Shown piece after piece: positions 47,954 through 55,284 of a DNA stretch of 64,000 bases. The number at the start of each line of letters is the position of its first letter. Position 1 is the first letter of the stretch. Origin of the DNA: Pelagibacteraceae bacterium (GTDB lineage: Bacteria; Pseudomonadota; Alphaproteobacteria; Pelagibacterales; Pelagibacteraceae); contig SHWS01000003.1 in the NCBI GenBank assembly GCA_009693705.1, forward strand, positions 1 to 64,000, in the 5' to 3' direction. The translations under genes were made by a program, and so were the position numbers. A model generated the notes under the pieces. That model was not told the DNA's origin and made no database searches. It was given only the letters and a program-made list of their open reading frames with translations.

Positions 47954-48463
47954 ATGAGATTTTTAATATTATTAACTTTATTGATAAGCAACCTTTCAGC
48001 AAATGAAATAATTCACTTAAAAAATATTGTCATACATAAAGAACCAAAAACCTACAATAATATAATCTTTTTAGATAAAACAGATCAAAAAACTACTTTA
48101 AATGATTTTAATAAAAATCTAATCATATTAAATTTTTGGGCAACTTGGTGTGAGCCATGTAAAGAGGAATTACCATCATTAGATCGATTACAAATTAATC
48201 CAAAACTTAATAATTTAAAAGTTTTACCAATCAACATTGCTCAAGAAAAGCAAGAAGTGGTAGATAATTTCTTTAAAAATTTAAATGTTAAAAATTTAAC
48301 TTCTTACTTTGATCCAAACACCTCTTTAGCAAAAGAATTTTCTTTAAGAGGAGTTCCAACTTCTGTTTTGTTTAATAAAGAAGGAAAAGAATTTGCAAGA
48401 ATAATTGGTTCAATTAATTTTGATGATGAAAAGTTTATAAACTGGTTAAGTAATTATAATTAG
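47954..48463 (+). CDS. TlpA/ResA-like periplasmic thioredoxin
   Basis: 169 residues. A signal peptide covers 1-17 (RFLILLTLLISNLSA). The thioredoxin fold has the redox motif WATWCEPCKEELPSLD (Cys66 and Cys69 approximately) and the cis-Pro region RGVPTSVLFNKEG. TlpA-like proteins reduce disulfides for cytochrome c or copper-site assembly; divergence from argH is the standard alphaproteobacterial tlpA position. I start at 47954 because the upstream in-frame codons overlap argH. The stop overlaps the convergent HIG1 gene by 4 bp. Confidence 0.9.
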   Translation: MRFLILLTLLISNLSANEIIHLKNIVIHKEPKTYNNIIFLDKTDQKTTLNDFNKNLIILNFWATWCEPCKEELPSLDRLQINPKLNNLKVLPINIAQEKQEVVDNFFKNLNVKNLTSYFDPNTSLAKEFSLRGVPTSVLFNKEGKEFARIIGSINFDDEKFINWLSNYN

Positions 48464-48663
48464 TTTTTAAAAAAATATGCAAATCCAACTAAAGCAATTA
48501 TTGCAATAAATTGTAATAATACTCTCAACTGCATTAATTTATTAGAATATCTTTTGCTTACTTCTCCACCTTTAAATAAAGTCCCAATACCCAATATTAA
48601 TATTATACCGACCACCATTAAAAGAATTATTGATATAATTTTGACTATTGTTCCTGAAATCAT
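48460..48663 (-). CDS. HIG1-domain twin-transmembrane protein (67 aa)
   Basis: 67 residues with two membrane helices (about 6-27 and 46-64) joined by a loop containing KGGEVSKRYSNKLMQLRVLLQ, the pattern of the HIG_1_N domain. Mitochondrial relatives tune cytochrome oxidase assembly or activity; bacterial members are little studied. A longer frame starting at 48765 would overlap the divergent esterase gene and adds non-homologous residues, so I start at the ATG at 48663. Confidence 0.8.
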   Translation of the reverse strand: MISGTIVKIISIILLMVVGIILILGIGTLFKGGEVSKRYSNKLMQLRVLLQFIAIIALVGFAYFFKN

Positions 48664-48712
48664 ATTTATATTGTAAGATATTTTAGAAAATAAAAAACAT
48701 AATTTATCTAAT

Positions 48713-49363
48713 ATGACATTTTGTCTAAAGCATATAGCTATTAAACCTAAAGATGGAATTTCCATTAAAAGTGCTATTATTTTACTTCATGGATATGGAG
48801 GAGATGGTAATGACATAAGTATCCTTTCAGCATATTGGAAAAGATATTTGCCCAATACAGTATTTATTTGTCCTAATGGACATGAAACAAATTTGATTAA
48901 TCCAAATGGATATCAATGGTTTGATTTAACTCAAGATGATCCAGAATATATATTAGAACAATCAAAAAAAGCTGAGCAAAAACTTAATCAATTTATAGCG
49001 GAAATTAAAAAAGAATATAATTTAGAAAATAATAAAATTTGTTTATCAGGTTTTAGTCAAGGTTGCATGATGTCAATAAATTTAGGTTTAACTTCAGAAA
49101 AAGAATATGCTTGTGTTGTTGGATTTTCAGGTAAAATTATCAACAAGGAGGATCTTCAAAAAAGAATAAAATGTTCAACAAATATTCTTTTGATACATGG
49201 AGACAGGGATCAAACTGTACCACCATCGTTTTTATTTGAGTCAAAAGATTTTTTAATTAGAAATGAGATTAATATAGAAACAAAGTTAATAAAAAACTGT
49301 GATCACCATATTCCTATAGAAGCATCAAGTACAGCTTTAAATTATATTATAAAAAAAATTTAA
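48713..49363 (+). CDS. Phospholipase/carboxylesterase (alpha/beta hydrolase)
   Basis: 216 residues. The fold opens with SAIILLHGYGGDGND; the triad is Ser in CLSGFSQGCMMS, Asp in IHGDRDQTVPP and His in CDHHIP. It belongs to the Abhydrolase_2 carboxylesterase group that cuts lysophospholipids or short esters in the cytosol. The substrate is not known. It is divergent from the HIG1 gene (49 bp) and followed by an HNH gene, a pairing seen in other alphaproteobacteria. Confidence 0.9.
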   Translation: MTFCLKHIAIKPKDGISIKSAIILLHGYGGDGNDISILSAYWKRYLPNTVFICPNGHETNLINPNGYQWFDLTQDDPEYILEQSKKAEQKLNQFIAEIKKEYNLENNKICLSGFSQGCMMSINLGLTSEKEYACVVGFSGKIINKEDLQKRIKCSTNILLIHGDRDQTVPPSFLFESKDFLIRNEINIETKLIKNCDHHIPIEASSTALNYIIKKI

Positions 49364-49411
49364 TATTTACATGTTGTTGATATAACTATTTTATTAAGAT
49401 AAAAGGGTTTA

Positions 49412-49981
49412 ATGATTAACTTTTTTGAACAAAATGTTTCATTAGAAAAATGTCCTGCATTAGTTTTGAATGCAGATTATAGACCATTAAGTTATTATCC
49501 TTTATCACTTTGGTCATGGCAAGATACTGTAAAATCTGTGTTTTTAGATAGAGTCACTATAGTTTGCAATTATGATAGAGAAATTAGAAGTCCATCTTTT
49601 AAAATGCAGTTACCAAGTGTTATCGCTTTAAAAGATTATATAATACCTCAATCAAAGCCTAGTTTTACAAGATTTAACGTTTTTTTAAGAGATAAGTTTT
49701 CTTGTCAATATTGTGGAAGTTCCAAAGAATTAACTTTTGATCATTTGCTACCAAGATCTAAAGGTGGAGAAACTAATTGGGAAAATGTTGTAACCGCCTG
49801 TTCAGCTTGTAATGTTAAAAAAGGTGGAAAATTATTAAAATTTTCTGAAATGAGACTTAATAAACATCCCTATAGACCATCGATAGAAGACCTTCACAAA
49901 AATGGCAAACATTTCCCCCCAAACTTTTTACACAAAAGTTGGATGGATTATTTATATTGGGATGTTGAGCTGGAGTCATAA
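49412..49981 (+). CDS. HNH endonuclease-domain protein
   Basis: 189 residues. The C-terminal HNH motif is FSCQYCGSSKELTFDHLLPRSKGGETNWENVVTACSACN, split as CQYCG, FDHLLPRSKGG, NWENVVTACSACN: two zinc CxxC pairs and the DH catalytic core. The N-terminal part (ALVLNADYRPLSYYPLSLWSW) is typical of the widespread RgnA/HNH group of unknown role. It is common and single-copy in alphaproteobacteria, so probably a housekeeping function rather than restriction. A strong AAAAGGG ribosome site precedes the ATG. Confidence 0.9.
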   Translation: MINFFEQNVSLEKCPALVLNADYRPLSYYPLSLWSWQDTVKSVFLDRVTIVCNYDREIRSPSFKMQLPSVIALKDYIIPQSKPSFTRFNVFLRDKFSCQYCGSSKELTFDHLLPRSKGGETNWENVVTACSACNVKKGGKLLKFSEMRLNKHPYRPSIEDLHKNGKHFPPNFLHKSWMDYLYWDVELES

Positions 49982-49984
49982 ACT

Positions 49985-50518
49985 TTAAATTTTTTCAGAT
50001 ATATTTATTGCAATTTTTGATCCAGTTTTAATAATTTTATCAATTATAAAATAAAATCCTTTTTTTGTAGCTCCGTTTTCATAAGCAATATTTTTATGAT
50101 TAATTTCATCCTCTCTAAATTTAATAATTCTATTTTTTAGTTTGATCTCACCAGAATCAAGTTGTTTTATTTGATTGAGATAATGCTCGTCTATTATTTC
50201 TTCAACAGAAGCTGTACAGAGCATAGCAGCTTTTTTTCCTAGTAAAACCGAACTAAAACCAAGACCAACTCCTAACAAATCCCATAGGGGTAAAAATTTA
50301 GTTGGTTTAATATTTCTTCTTTTAATCTCTTTTTCGAAAAAATCACAATGTACTTTTTCATGTACTTTCATATCTTCGATAGTTTTTTTTAGACTTTCAT
50401 CTTTTATTATTGTATTGAGCGCTAAAAGCTGACCTTCATAAATTTTTACAGCCCCTCTTTCACCTGCGTGATCTACTCTAATAAATTCTTCAACTTTATT
50501 TTTGTTTATTTTTTTCAT
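49985..50518 (-). CDS. coq7: 3-demethoxyubiquinol 3-hydroxylase (Coq7 family)
   Basis: 177 residues of a ferritin-like diiron enzyme. Ligands lie in IRVDHAGERGAVKIYEGQ, EKVHCDFFEKE (ExxH) and ASVEEIIDEHYLNQ (ExxxxEH type). It carries out a late ring hydroxylation of ubiquinone, linking it to ubiB and ubiE. I start at the ATG at 50518; two codons earlier is a TTG. The start lies inside the end of dsbB (23 bp overlap). Confidence 0.94.
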   Translation of the reverse strand: MKKINKNKVEEFIRVDHAGERGAVKIYEGQLLALNTIIKDESLKKTIEDMKVHEKVHCDFFEKEIKRRNIKPTKFLPLWDLLGVGLGFSSVLLGKKAAMLCTASVEEIIDEHYLNQIKQLDSGEIKLKNRIIKFREDEINHKNIAYENGATKKGFYFIIDKIIKTGSKIAINISEKI

Positions 50519-50987
50519 AACCAAAGTATATTTTTGTTAATATAATTGTGATAATTATTGATAATACAATATTTAAAGTAGTAAGTGATAATCCAAAAAT
50601 TGCAAATGTAACATCTTTGCAGTTTACCGTTTTTTTTTGAAAATCTTTTAAAATCTCTTCTTTTGAAAGAATTTCAGAGGCATTTTTTAGGTCACAAAGC
50701 ATTGATTCTTTTACTAAACCTTGTTCAATTCCAAAATGATAGATAGAAATTACAGTAGAAAATATAAATATAAATATTAATATAATTAAAAAAAATTTTT
50801 CTAGATAATAAATTTTAAAGTTTAATAATAATATTATTATACATAGAGCAAAAGGTATTCGCTCAATTTTGCATAAATTACATGGTTGATAGCCTAATAT
50901 ATATTCAATAAAAAATGCTGAAAAAAGCGCAACTGAGCTAATTAGAAAAATGAATATAAGATAAAAATTTTTATTAAAATAAAACAT
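50496..50987 (-). CDS. dsbB: DsbB-family disulfide bond formation protein
   Basis: 163 residues with four membrane helices. The first redox pair is GYQPCNLCKIERIPF, between helices 1 and 2; the second pair is Cys in ESMLCDLKN and TVNCKDVTF of the second periplasmic loop. DsbB passes electrons from DsbA to ubiquinone. It overlaps the DedA-family gene by 14 bp and coq7 by 23 bp, so the three form one operon. Confidence 0.9.
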   Translation of the reverse strand: MFYFNKNFYLIFIFLISSVALFSAFFIEYILGYQPCNLCKIERIPFALCIIILLLNFKIYYLEKFFLIILIFIFIFSTVISIYHFGIEQGLVKESMLCDLKNASEILSKEEILKDFQKKTVNCKDVTFAIFGLSLTTLNIVLSIIITIILTKIYFGYEKNKQK

Positions 50988-51585
50988 TATTTTTAGAAAT
51001 AAAAATTATAATTATAAAAATTATAACTATTAAGATACCCAAAATTGTAAGCCATTTAGAACCATGATTTTTCATAAATTTAGTAAAAAGATCTCCAAAT
51101 TTATATGATAAATATGCGACAATAAAAAAACGTAGACCTCTAGAAATCAAACTTACAAAAATAAACACAGGTAAACTAAAATTAATAATACCACTTGCTA
51201 TAGTAAAAACTTTATATGGCAAAGGGGTAAATCCAGCTAAAAATATAATACCAAACCAAGCATAAAATCCATTTCCCTCTTTTAGCCTTAATTTCAAATT
51301 TGAAATTTTTTCGTCATAACCATAGAATTCAATCACATTCATAGCGAGATCAATAAAAATCGCTCCTAATATATAGCCAAATATTCCTCCTAAAACTGAA
51401 AAAATTGTAGCAATTAAGAAAATTTTTAGATATTTTTTTTTGTTTGCAATGACCATTGGAATAATCATTACATCTGGGGGTATTGGAAAAAATGAACTTT
51501 CTATGAACGCAACAAAAGCTAAATAAAATTTAGAACTTTTATGCTCAGCCAATCTTAAACATTTAATATAAAGAGTGTTAAACAT
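50974..51585 (-). CDS. DedA/VTT-domain membrane protein (YqaA-like)
   Basis: 203 residues with about five hydrophobic helices. The VTT-domain marks are AFIESSFFPIPPDVMIIPMV near residue 28 and FLAGFTPLPYKVFTIASG near residue 118. The family includes lipid flippases/scramblases such as UptA; the YqaA branch beside dsbB has no fixed role. It begins the operon with dsbB and coq7. Confidence 0.87.
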   Translation of the reverse strand: MFNTLYIKCLRLAEHKSSKFYLAFVAFIESSFFPIPPDVMIIPMVIANKKKYLKIFLIATIFSVLGGIFGYILGAIFIDLAMNVIEFYGYDEKISNLKLRLKEGNGFYAWFGIIFLAGFTPLPYKVFTIASGIINFSLPVFIFVSLISRGLRFFIVAYLSYKFGDLFTKFMKNHGSKWLTILGILIVIIFIIIIFISKNNVLF

Positions 51586-51648
51586 TTTTTAGTTTTAATA
51601 TAAATTTACTTCTTATACTATTGAAATTGTAATTATTATAGCTTTAAG

Positions 51649-51733
51649 GGGCGAATGGCGGAATTGGTAGACGCGCACGACTCAAAATCGTGTTTCGTAA
51701 GAAGTGAGAGTTCGATTCTCTCTTTGCCCACCA
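51649..51733 (+). tRNA. tRNA-Leu(CAA)
   Basis: 85 nt including an encoded CCA. The acceptor GGGCGAA pairs with TTTGCCC (one G-U), the anticodon stem-loop is CGA-CTCAAAA-TCG with CAA at positions 34-36, there is a long type II variable arm, and the T arm is GAGAG-TTCGATT-CTCTC. It reads UUG codons. The acyl-CoA synthetase ATG follows the CCA by only 6 nt. Confidence 0.97.
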
Positions 51734-51739
51734 AAAATT

Positions 51740-53440
51740 ATGAAAACTGAAAACTATAACAATCTTTTAGAATTATTTTATCATCAATATAAAAATCAAA
51801 ATTTAAATGAAATTTTTTTACAATCATTAAAAAATTCTAAAAAATATTTTACATGGCACGATACTTATCAAAATATTATAAAATTAGCTCAAGAGTTATC
51901 ATTAATAATAAAAAAGCAAGATAGATGTTTATTGATCTCAGAAAATAGACCTGAATGGTTAATCTCAGATTTAGCTATAATGTTTGCAAATGGTATAACA
52001 GTACCCGCATATACTACTTATGTAGAAAGAGATTATGAATATTTAATTAACGATTGTGAACCATCAGTAATTATTGTCTCTGATCTAATTCAATATAACA
52101 AAATTAAAAAAATAGTAAAAAAAAAGTCGTTTATAAAAGCTGTTATTACTTTTGAGGATATAAAAGATCTTGATATCAAACTAATTAATATTCAAAAAAT
52201 CTTTGATGAAAAAAAATTTATAGAAAAAAGTTTTAAAAATTTAGACATTAAAAGAACAGATATAGCTTGTATAATTTATACATCAGGCACACAGGGAAAT
52301 CCAAAAGGAGTTATGTTAAGTCATGGAGGAATATTAAACAATTGTGAAGGCTCTATTTTATTACTTAAGGAAATAATTTTAAATAAAGCAAAATTTTTAA
52401 CCTGGTTACCTTTATCACATTCTTATGAACATACTATTCAATTTATTCAAATAGCTGTTGGAGCTAAAGTTTTTTATGCAGAAAGTATTAATAAATTGAT
52501 TAAAAACATGAACGACTGCAACCCTGATATTATGACTGCAGTACCTAGATTTTATCAAAATTTATATCAGAAAATCAATTCAAATTTTGATAAAATTAAA
52601 GGTCTAAAGAAAATTTTAATTAACAGAACAATAATTTTAGGAAAAAAAAAATTGTTTAAAGAAAAAATTTCTTTTTTTGAGGTTATACAAAATTTTATTT
52701 GTGAATACTTAGTTAGGAAGAAAATTAAAAATCAATTTGGAGGATCATTAAAAGCCTTTATATCTGGTGGCGGTGCATTAGATAAAGAGATTGCTATATT
52801 TTTAAATGCTATAGGCTTACCGACACTTCAGGGTTACGGCCTTACCGAAGCTTCACCTGTTGTAAGTTGTAATCCCATACACGATATAAGAATTGATACA
52901 GTGGGACCTCCATTCAAAGGCAGCCATGTCAAAATTACAGATGATGGTGAAATAATTGTTAAAGGTGAAAATGTTATGCTTGGTTATTGGAATAAAAAGG
53001 AAGAAACGAATCAAGTATTAAAAGAAGGGTGGTTATATACAGGTGACATTGGTCATTTCGAAAATAATTATCTTAAAATTACTGACCGAAAAAAGGATAT
53101 TATAATAACTCCAGGAGGAGAGAATATTTCTCCTGTAAAAATAGAAAATGACCTAATGAAAATTGATTTTGTAGAACAAGCTCTTGTTTATGGTGATAGT
53201 AAACCCTATCTAGTTTGTTTATTGGTTATGTCAAAAGAATATAAAAATATTTCTAATGAATTAATTTTAAAAGAAATAGAAAAAATAAATAATAATTTAT
53301 CAAAAATTGAAAAAATAAAAAAATTTATAGTAATTGAAGATCAATTTACAATTGAAAATGGGATGATTACGCCAACACTAAAATTAAAAAAATATAAAAT
53401 AATTCAAAAATATAAAAATCAACTTGATAGTCTTTATTAA
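51740..53440 (+). CDS. Long-chain acyl-CoA synthetase (AMP-forming)
   Basis: 566 residues of the ANL superfamily. The ATP/AMP motif is IIYTSGTQGNPKGVMLSHGG (about 180), followed by GYGLTEASPVVSCNP (A5), YTGDIGHFENNYLKITDRKKD (A7/A8) and a C-terminal subdomain that is a little short. The form is like the bacterial FACL/FAA group (FadD15-like). It activates fatty acids with ATP and CoA. Start at 51740: the few upstream codons would lie inside tRNA-Leu. No ribosome site is visible between tRNA and ATG. Confidence 0.92.
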   Translation: MKTENYNNLLELFYHQYKNQNLNEIFLQSLKNSKKYFTWHDTYQNIIKLAQELSLIIKKQDRCLLISENRPEWLISDLAIMFANGITVPAYTTYVERDYEYLINDCEPSVIIVSDLIQYNKIKKIVKKKSFIKAVITFEDIKDLDIKLINIQKIFDEKKFIEKSFKNLDIKRTDIACIIYTSGTQGNPKGVMLSHGGILNNCEGSILLLKEIILNKAKFLTWLPLSHSYEHTIQFIQIAVGAKVFYAESINKLIKNMNDCNPDIMTAVPRFYQNLYQKINSNFDKIKGLKKILINRTIILGKKKLFKEKISFFEVIQNFICEYLVRKKIKNQFGGSLKAFISGGGALDKEIAIFLNAIGLPTLQGYGLTEASPVVSCNPIHDIRIDTVGPPFKGSHVKITDDGEIIVKGENVMLGYWNKKEETNQVLKEGWLYTGDIGHFENNYLKITDRKKDIIITPGGENISPVKIENDLMKIDFVEQALVYGDSKPYLVCLLVMSKEYKNISNELILKEIEKINNNLSKIEKIKKFIVIEDQFTIENGMITPTLKLKKYKIIQKYKNQLDSLY

Positions 53441-53548
53441 TCTTTTATAAATTTTCTTTATAATTCGCATAAACATTAACTATTTTGTTAATTCAAATTA
53501 AGATGCTGAAAAAAAACTTTTTTAAAATTTAAGTTTCTAATTTAAGAT

Positions 53549-53613
53549 TTGACATCCTTGGTATAAAAAAATAAAAATAAGTTAATAACGAATCAGTCTG
53601 ATTCGTTTAACTT
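53549..53613 (+). promoter_or_regulatory. Promoter and 5' hairpin of the basic minigene
   Basis: A perfect TTGACA lies at 53549-53554, with TAAAAA at 53572-53577 (17-bp spacing) as the best -10. The predicted RNA start (about 53584) falls in an almost perfect inverted repeat, 53579-53613: AAGTTA/TAACTT outer arms, a 2-nt bulge (AT), and inner arms AACGAATCAG and CTGATTCGTT around a single T. It can act as a DNA operator or as an RNA hairpin with loop AGTCT. The ribosome site AAAAGGGAG follows immediately. Confidence 0.6.
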
Positions 53614-53628
53614 AAAAGGGAGCTAAAG

Positions 53629-53691
53629 ATGGCCGCAAAAAGAAAAGCTGCAAAGAAGAGTAAGAAAAAAGCTAAAAAAAGAAGTAGATAG
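53629..53691 (+). CDS. 20-residue Lys/Arg/Ala-rich basic peptide
   Basis: ATG at 53629, TAG at 53689-53691; 20 residues with 9 Lys, 3 Arg, 5 Ala, 2 Ser and no acidic or aromatic residue. A very strong ribosome site (AAGGGAG) lies 6-7 nt before the ATG, a consensus -35 promoter and hairpin lie upstream, and an intrinsic terminator begins 20 bp after the stop, so it forms an independent unit of about 170 nt. The sequence resembles Lys-Ala tails of histone H1-like or Hc1 proteins, which suggests nucleic-acid binding. I do not recognise a named gene; a small RNA with an incidental frame is the main alternative. Confidence 0.6.
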   Translation: MAAKRKAAKKSKKKAKKRSR

Positions 53692-53711
53692 TAACTTCCT
53701 ATTCTTTAATT

Positions 53712-53752
53712 AAAAACGCTTCTCATCACATTTTGTGTGAGAGGCGTTTTTT
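53712..53752. terminator. Bidirectional terminator between the minigene and carD
   Basis: AAAAACGC (53712-53719) pairs with GCGTTTTT at the 3' side, extended by TTCTCA with TGAGAG (one G-U), giving a stem of about 14-15 bp, with TTTTTT at 53747-53752. The opposite strand also ends in a T-run, so it can stop carD transcription as well; the carD stop codon is at 53751-53753. Confidence 0.9.
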
Positions 53753-54593
53753 ATTCCTCTAAAGGCTCTTCTTCAGTTTCGGCAATTGGCTCTTCTTCTG
53801 GGGCCTCACTAATAGTTGTTTTTGGTATATTATCTATAGACTTTGCTTGGTTTTCTAAATTTCTTTTTAATATTTTGTCTAATTTTTTTCGGGTATCTTC
53901 TAATGATAAATTCAAAACAATTTGAAATTCTGCTAATATTCTTTCATAGGCTTTTTCAAACAGCTGTCTTTCACTATAAGATTGATCAACCATAAGATCG
54001 TCACCTTTGTTAAGGTCTCTAACCACTTCAGCAAGGTCATATATTTTTCCTGATGAAATCTTAGCTTCATATTCCTGTGCACGTCTACTCCACATCGACC
54101 TCTTTATTTTTGGTTTACTCTTTAAAATTAAAATACATTTGTTGACTTGATTGATTGTTGCTAATGGTCTTAGATGCGATTGTTTATTAACTGGTACCAT
54201 TCCGTTAGCTTTATCTTTTTCGAACCTAATCGTATAAGTTTCAACATCTATACCGCCTATAGTTATTTTTTTGAACTCTGTTATTTGACCCACTCCATGT
54301 TTTGGATAAACAACATAATCTTTAATTTTATATTCTTTTTTTTCAGTATCCTGTTTTTTTACCTTTTTAATTTCAGGTTTAACTTCATTACTTTTAGGAA
54401 TTCTTAAATTATCTATTTTATTATTATCAAAAGTTTTTACTGGTGCAGAAGTTTTTTCAGTTTTTAATTTTTTAGTTTGTTTAGTTTTTTTTGTTTTAAT
54501 TACTTTTGTTGAAGTAATTTTTTTTTTTGCTTTTTTTTCAGGTTTACTTTTAAAGATTTTCTTTAAAATATTTTTCGTACTTATTTTGTTCAT
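53751..54593 (-). CDS. carD: CarD-family RNA polymerase-binding regulator with Lys-rich N-terminal extension
   Basis: 280 residues, against about 165 for Caulobacter CdnL. The CarD core begins near residue 92 ([20 protein letters not shown], the RNAP beta-lobe binding domain) and continues into the helical DNA-minor-groove domain ([29 protein letters not shown], split as [12 protein letters not shown] and [11 protein letters not shown]). The first ~90 residues are mostly Lys, Thr and Ser, likely disordered and DNA-binding; the last ~25 are acidic. CarD stabilises open promoter complexes, often at rRNA promoters. Its ATG lies 44 bp inside fdxA, an unusually long same-strand overlap with no clear ribosome site, so a later non-ATG start is possible. 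Confidence 0.88.
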   Translation of the reverse strand: MNKISTKNILKKIFKSKPEKKAKKKITSTKVIKTKKTKQTKKLKTEKTSAPVKTFDNNKIDNLRIPKSNEVKPEIKKVKKQDTEKKEYKIKDYVVYPKHGVGQITEFKKITIGGIDVETYTIRFEKDKANGMVPVNKQSHLRPLATINQVNKCILILKSKPKIKRSMWSRRAQEYEAKISSGKIYDLAEVVRDLNKGDDLMVDQSYSERQLFEKAYERILAEFQIVLNLSLEDTRKKLDKILKRNLENQAKSIDNIPKTTISEAPEEEPIAETEEEPLEE

Positions 54594-54876
54594 TTTTAAA
54601 TTTTTCGTGATCCGAAGGAGGATCTTTTTTTTTATTTATATTTGGCCAGATTTCTGAATATTTTTTATTAATTTCTAACCACTGTTCATTTCCAGGCATA
54701 GTATCCGATTTTATTGCGTCCACTGGACATTCTGGTTCACAAACGCCACAATCTATACACTCATCGGGTTTAATTACAAGCATATTTTTTCCCTCATAAA
54801 AGCAATCTACTGGGCAAACTTCTACGCAATCCATTAGTTTACATTTAATACAACTTTCATTTACAATATAAGTCAT
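54550..54876 (-). CDS. fdxA: Seven-iron ferredoxin FdxA
   Basis: 108 residues. The first cluster region is [21 protein letters not shown] and the second is [16 protein letters not shown], the arrangement of 3Fe-4S plus 4Fe-4S ferredoxins of the Azotobacter FdI/FdxA type. The C-terminal 50 residues ([18 protein letters not shown]) match the FdxA tail. It carries electrons in the cytosol. It overlaps the TerB-like gene by 1 bp and precedes carD, as in other alphaproteobacteria. Confidence 0.95.
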   Translation of the reverse strand: MTYIVNESCIKCKLMDCVEVCPVDCFYEGKNMLVIKPDECIDCGVCEPECPVDAIKSDTMPGNEQWLEINKKYSEIWPNINKKKDPPSDHEKFKNEQNKYEKYFKENL

Positions 54877-55280
54877 TATAGATTTTGTTTTTTAATTTTG
54901 TCTTTAATATCTCCCATGGTTTTATTATCAATATATAATAATCCCGCAAGTCTTCTCATTAGGTTAGTTTCATAAATATCTGCATTTTTATTTGAATAAA
55001 CAACCTTCCAGAGAGATTCAACAATGTTAATTTTTTCTTTCACAGATAAGCTTTTTATTTCTCTTGTAAAATCTAAAATTTGATTTGAATTTTCTTCAAG
55101 AATTTTTGATTTTTCAATAATTTGATTTAATTTATTTTCATTTGCACCTAGTTTTAATAAGGTTTTTTCAATAATCAATTGTTCGTCTTTCGTGAAATTT
55201 TGATCAATTTTTGCTGCATGAACTAATAAAGCTGAAATTTTAATTAAAAACATATCCTCAATTTTTTCTTTAAAAAACAT
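54876..55280 (-). CDS. TerB-like all-helical protein
   Basis: 134 residues, entirely helical by composition. The pattern [21 protein letters not shown] and [19 protein letters not shown]...[17 protein letters not shown] fits the TerB/DUF533-like fold, which has paired acidic helices that can bind metal. Its role is unknown; in other alphaproteobacteria an S4 RNA-binding protein (HslR-like) often occupies this slot between the SUV3-like helicase and fdxA. It lies 4 bp after the helicase gene and 1 bp overlaps fdxA. Confidence 0.7.
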   Translation of the reverse strand: MFFKEKIEDMFLIKISALLVHAAKIDQNFTKDEQLIIEKTLLKLGANENKLNQIIEKSKILEENSNQILDFTREIKSLSVKEKINIVESLWKVVYSNKNADIYETNLMRRLAGLLYIDNKTMGDIKDKIKKQNL

Positions 55281-55284
55281 AAAT

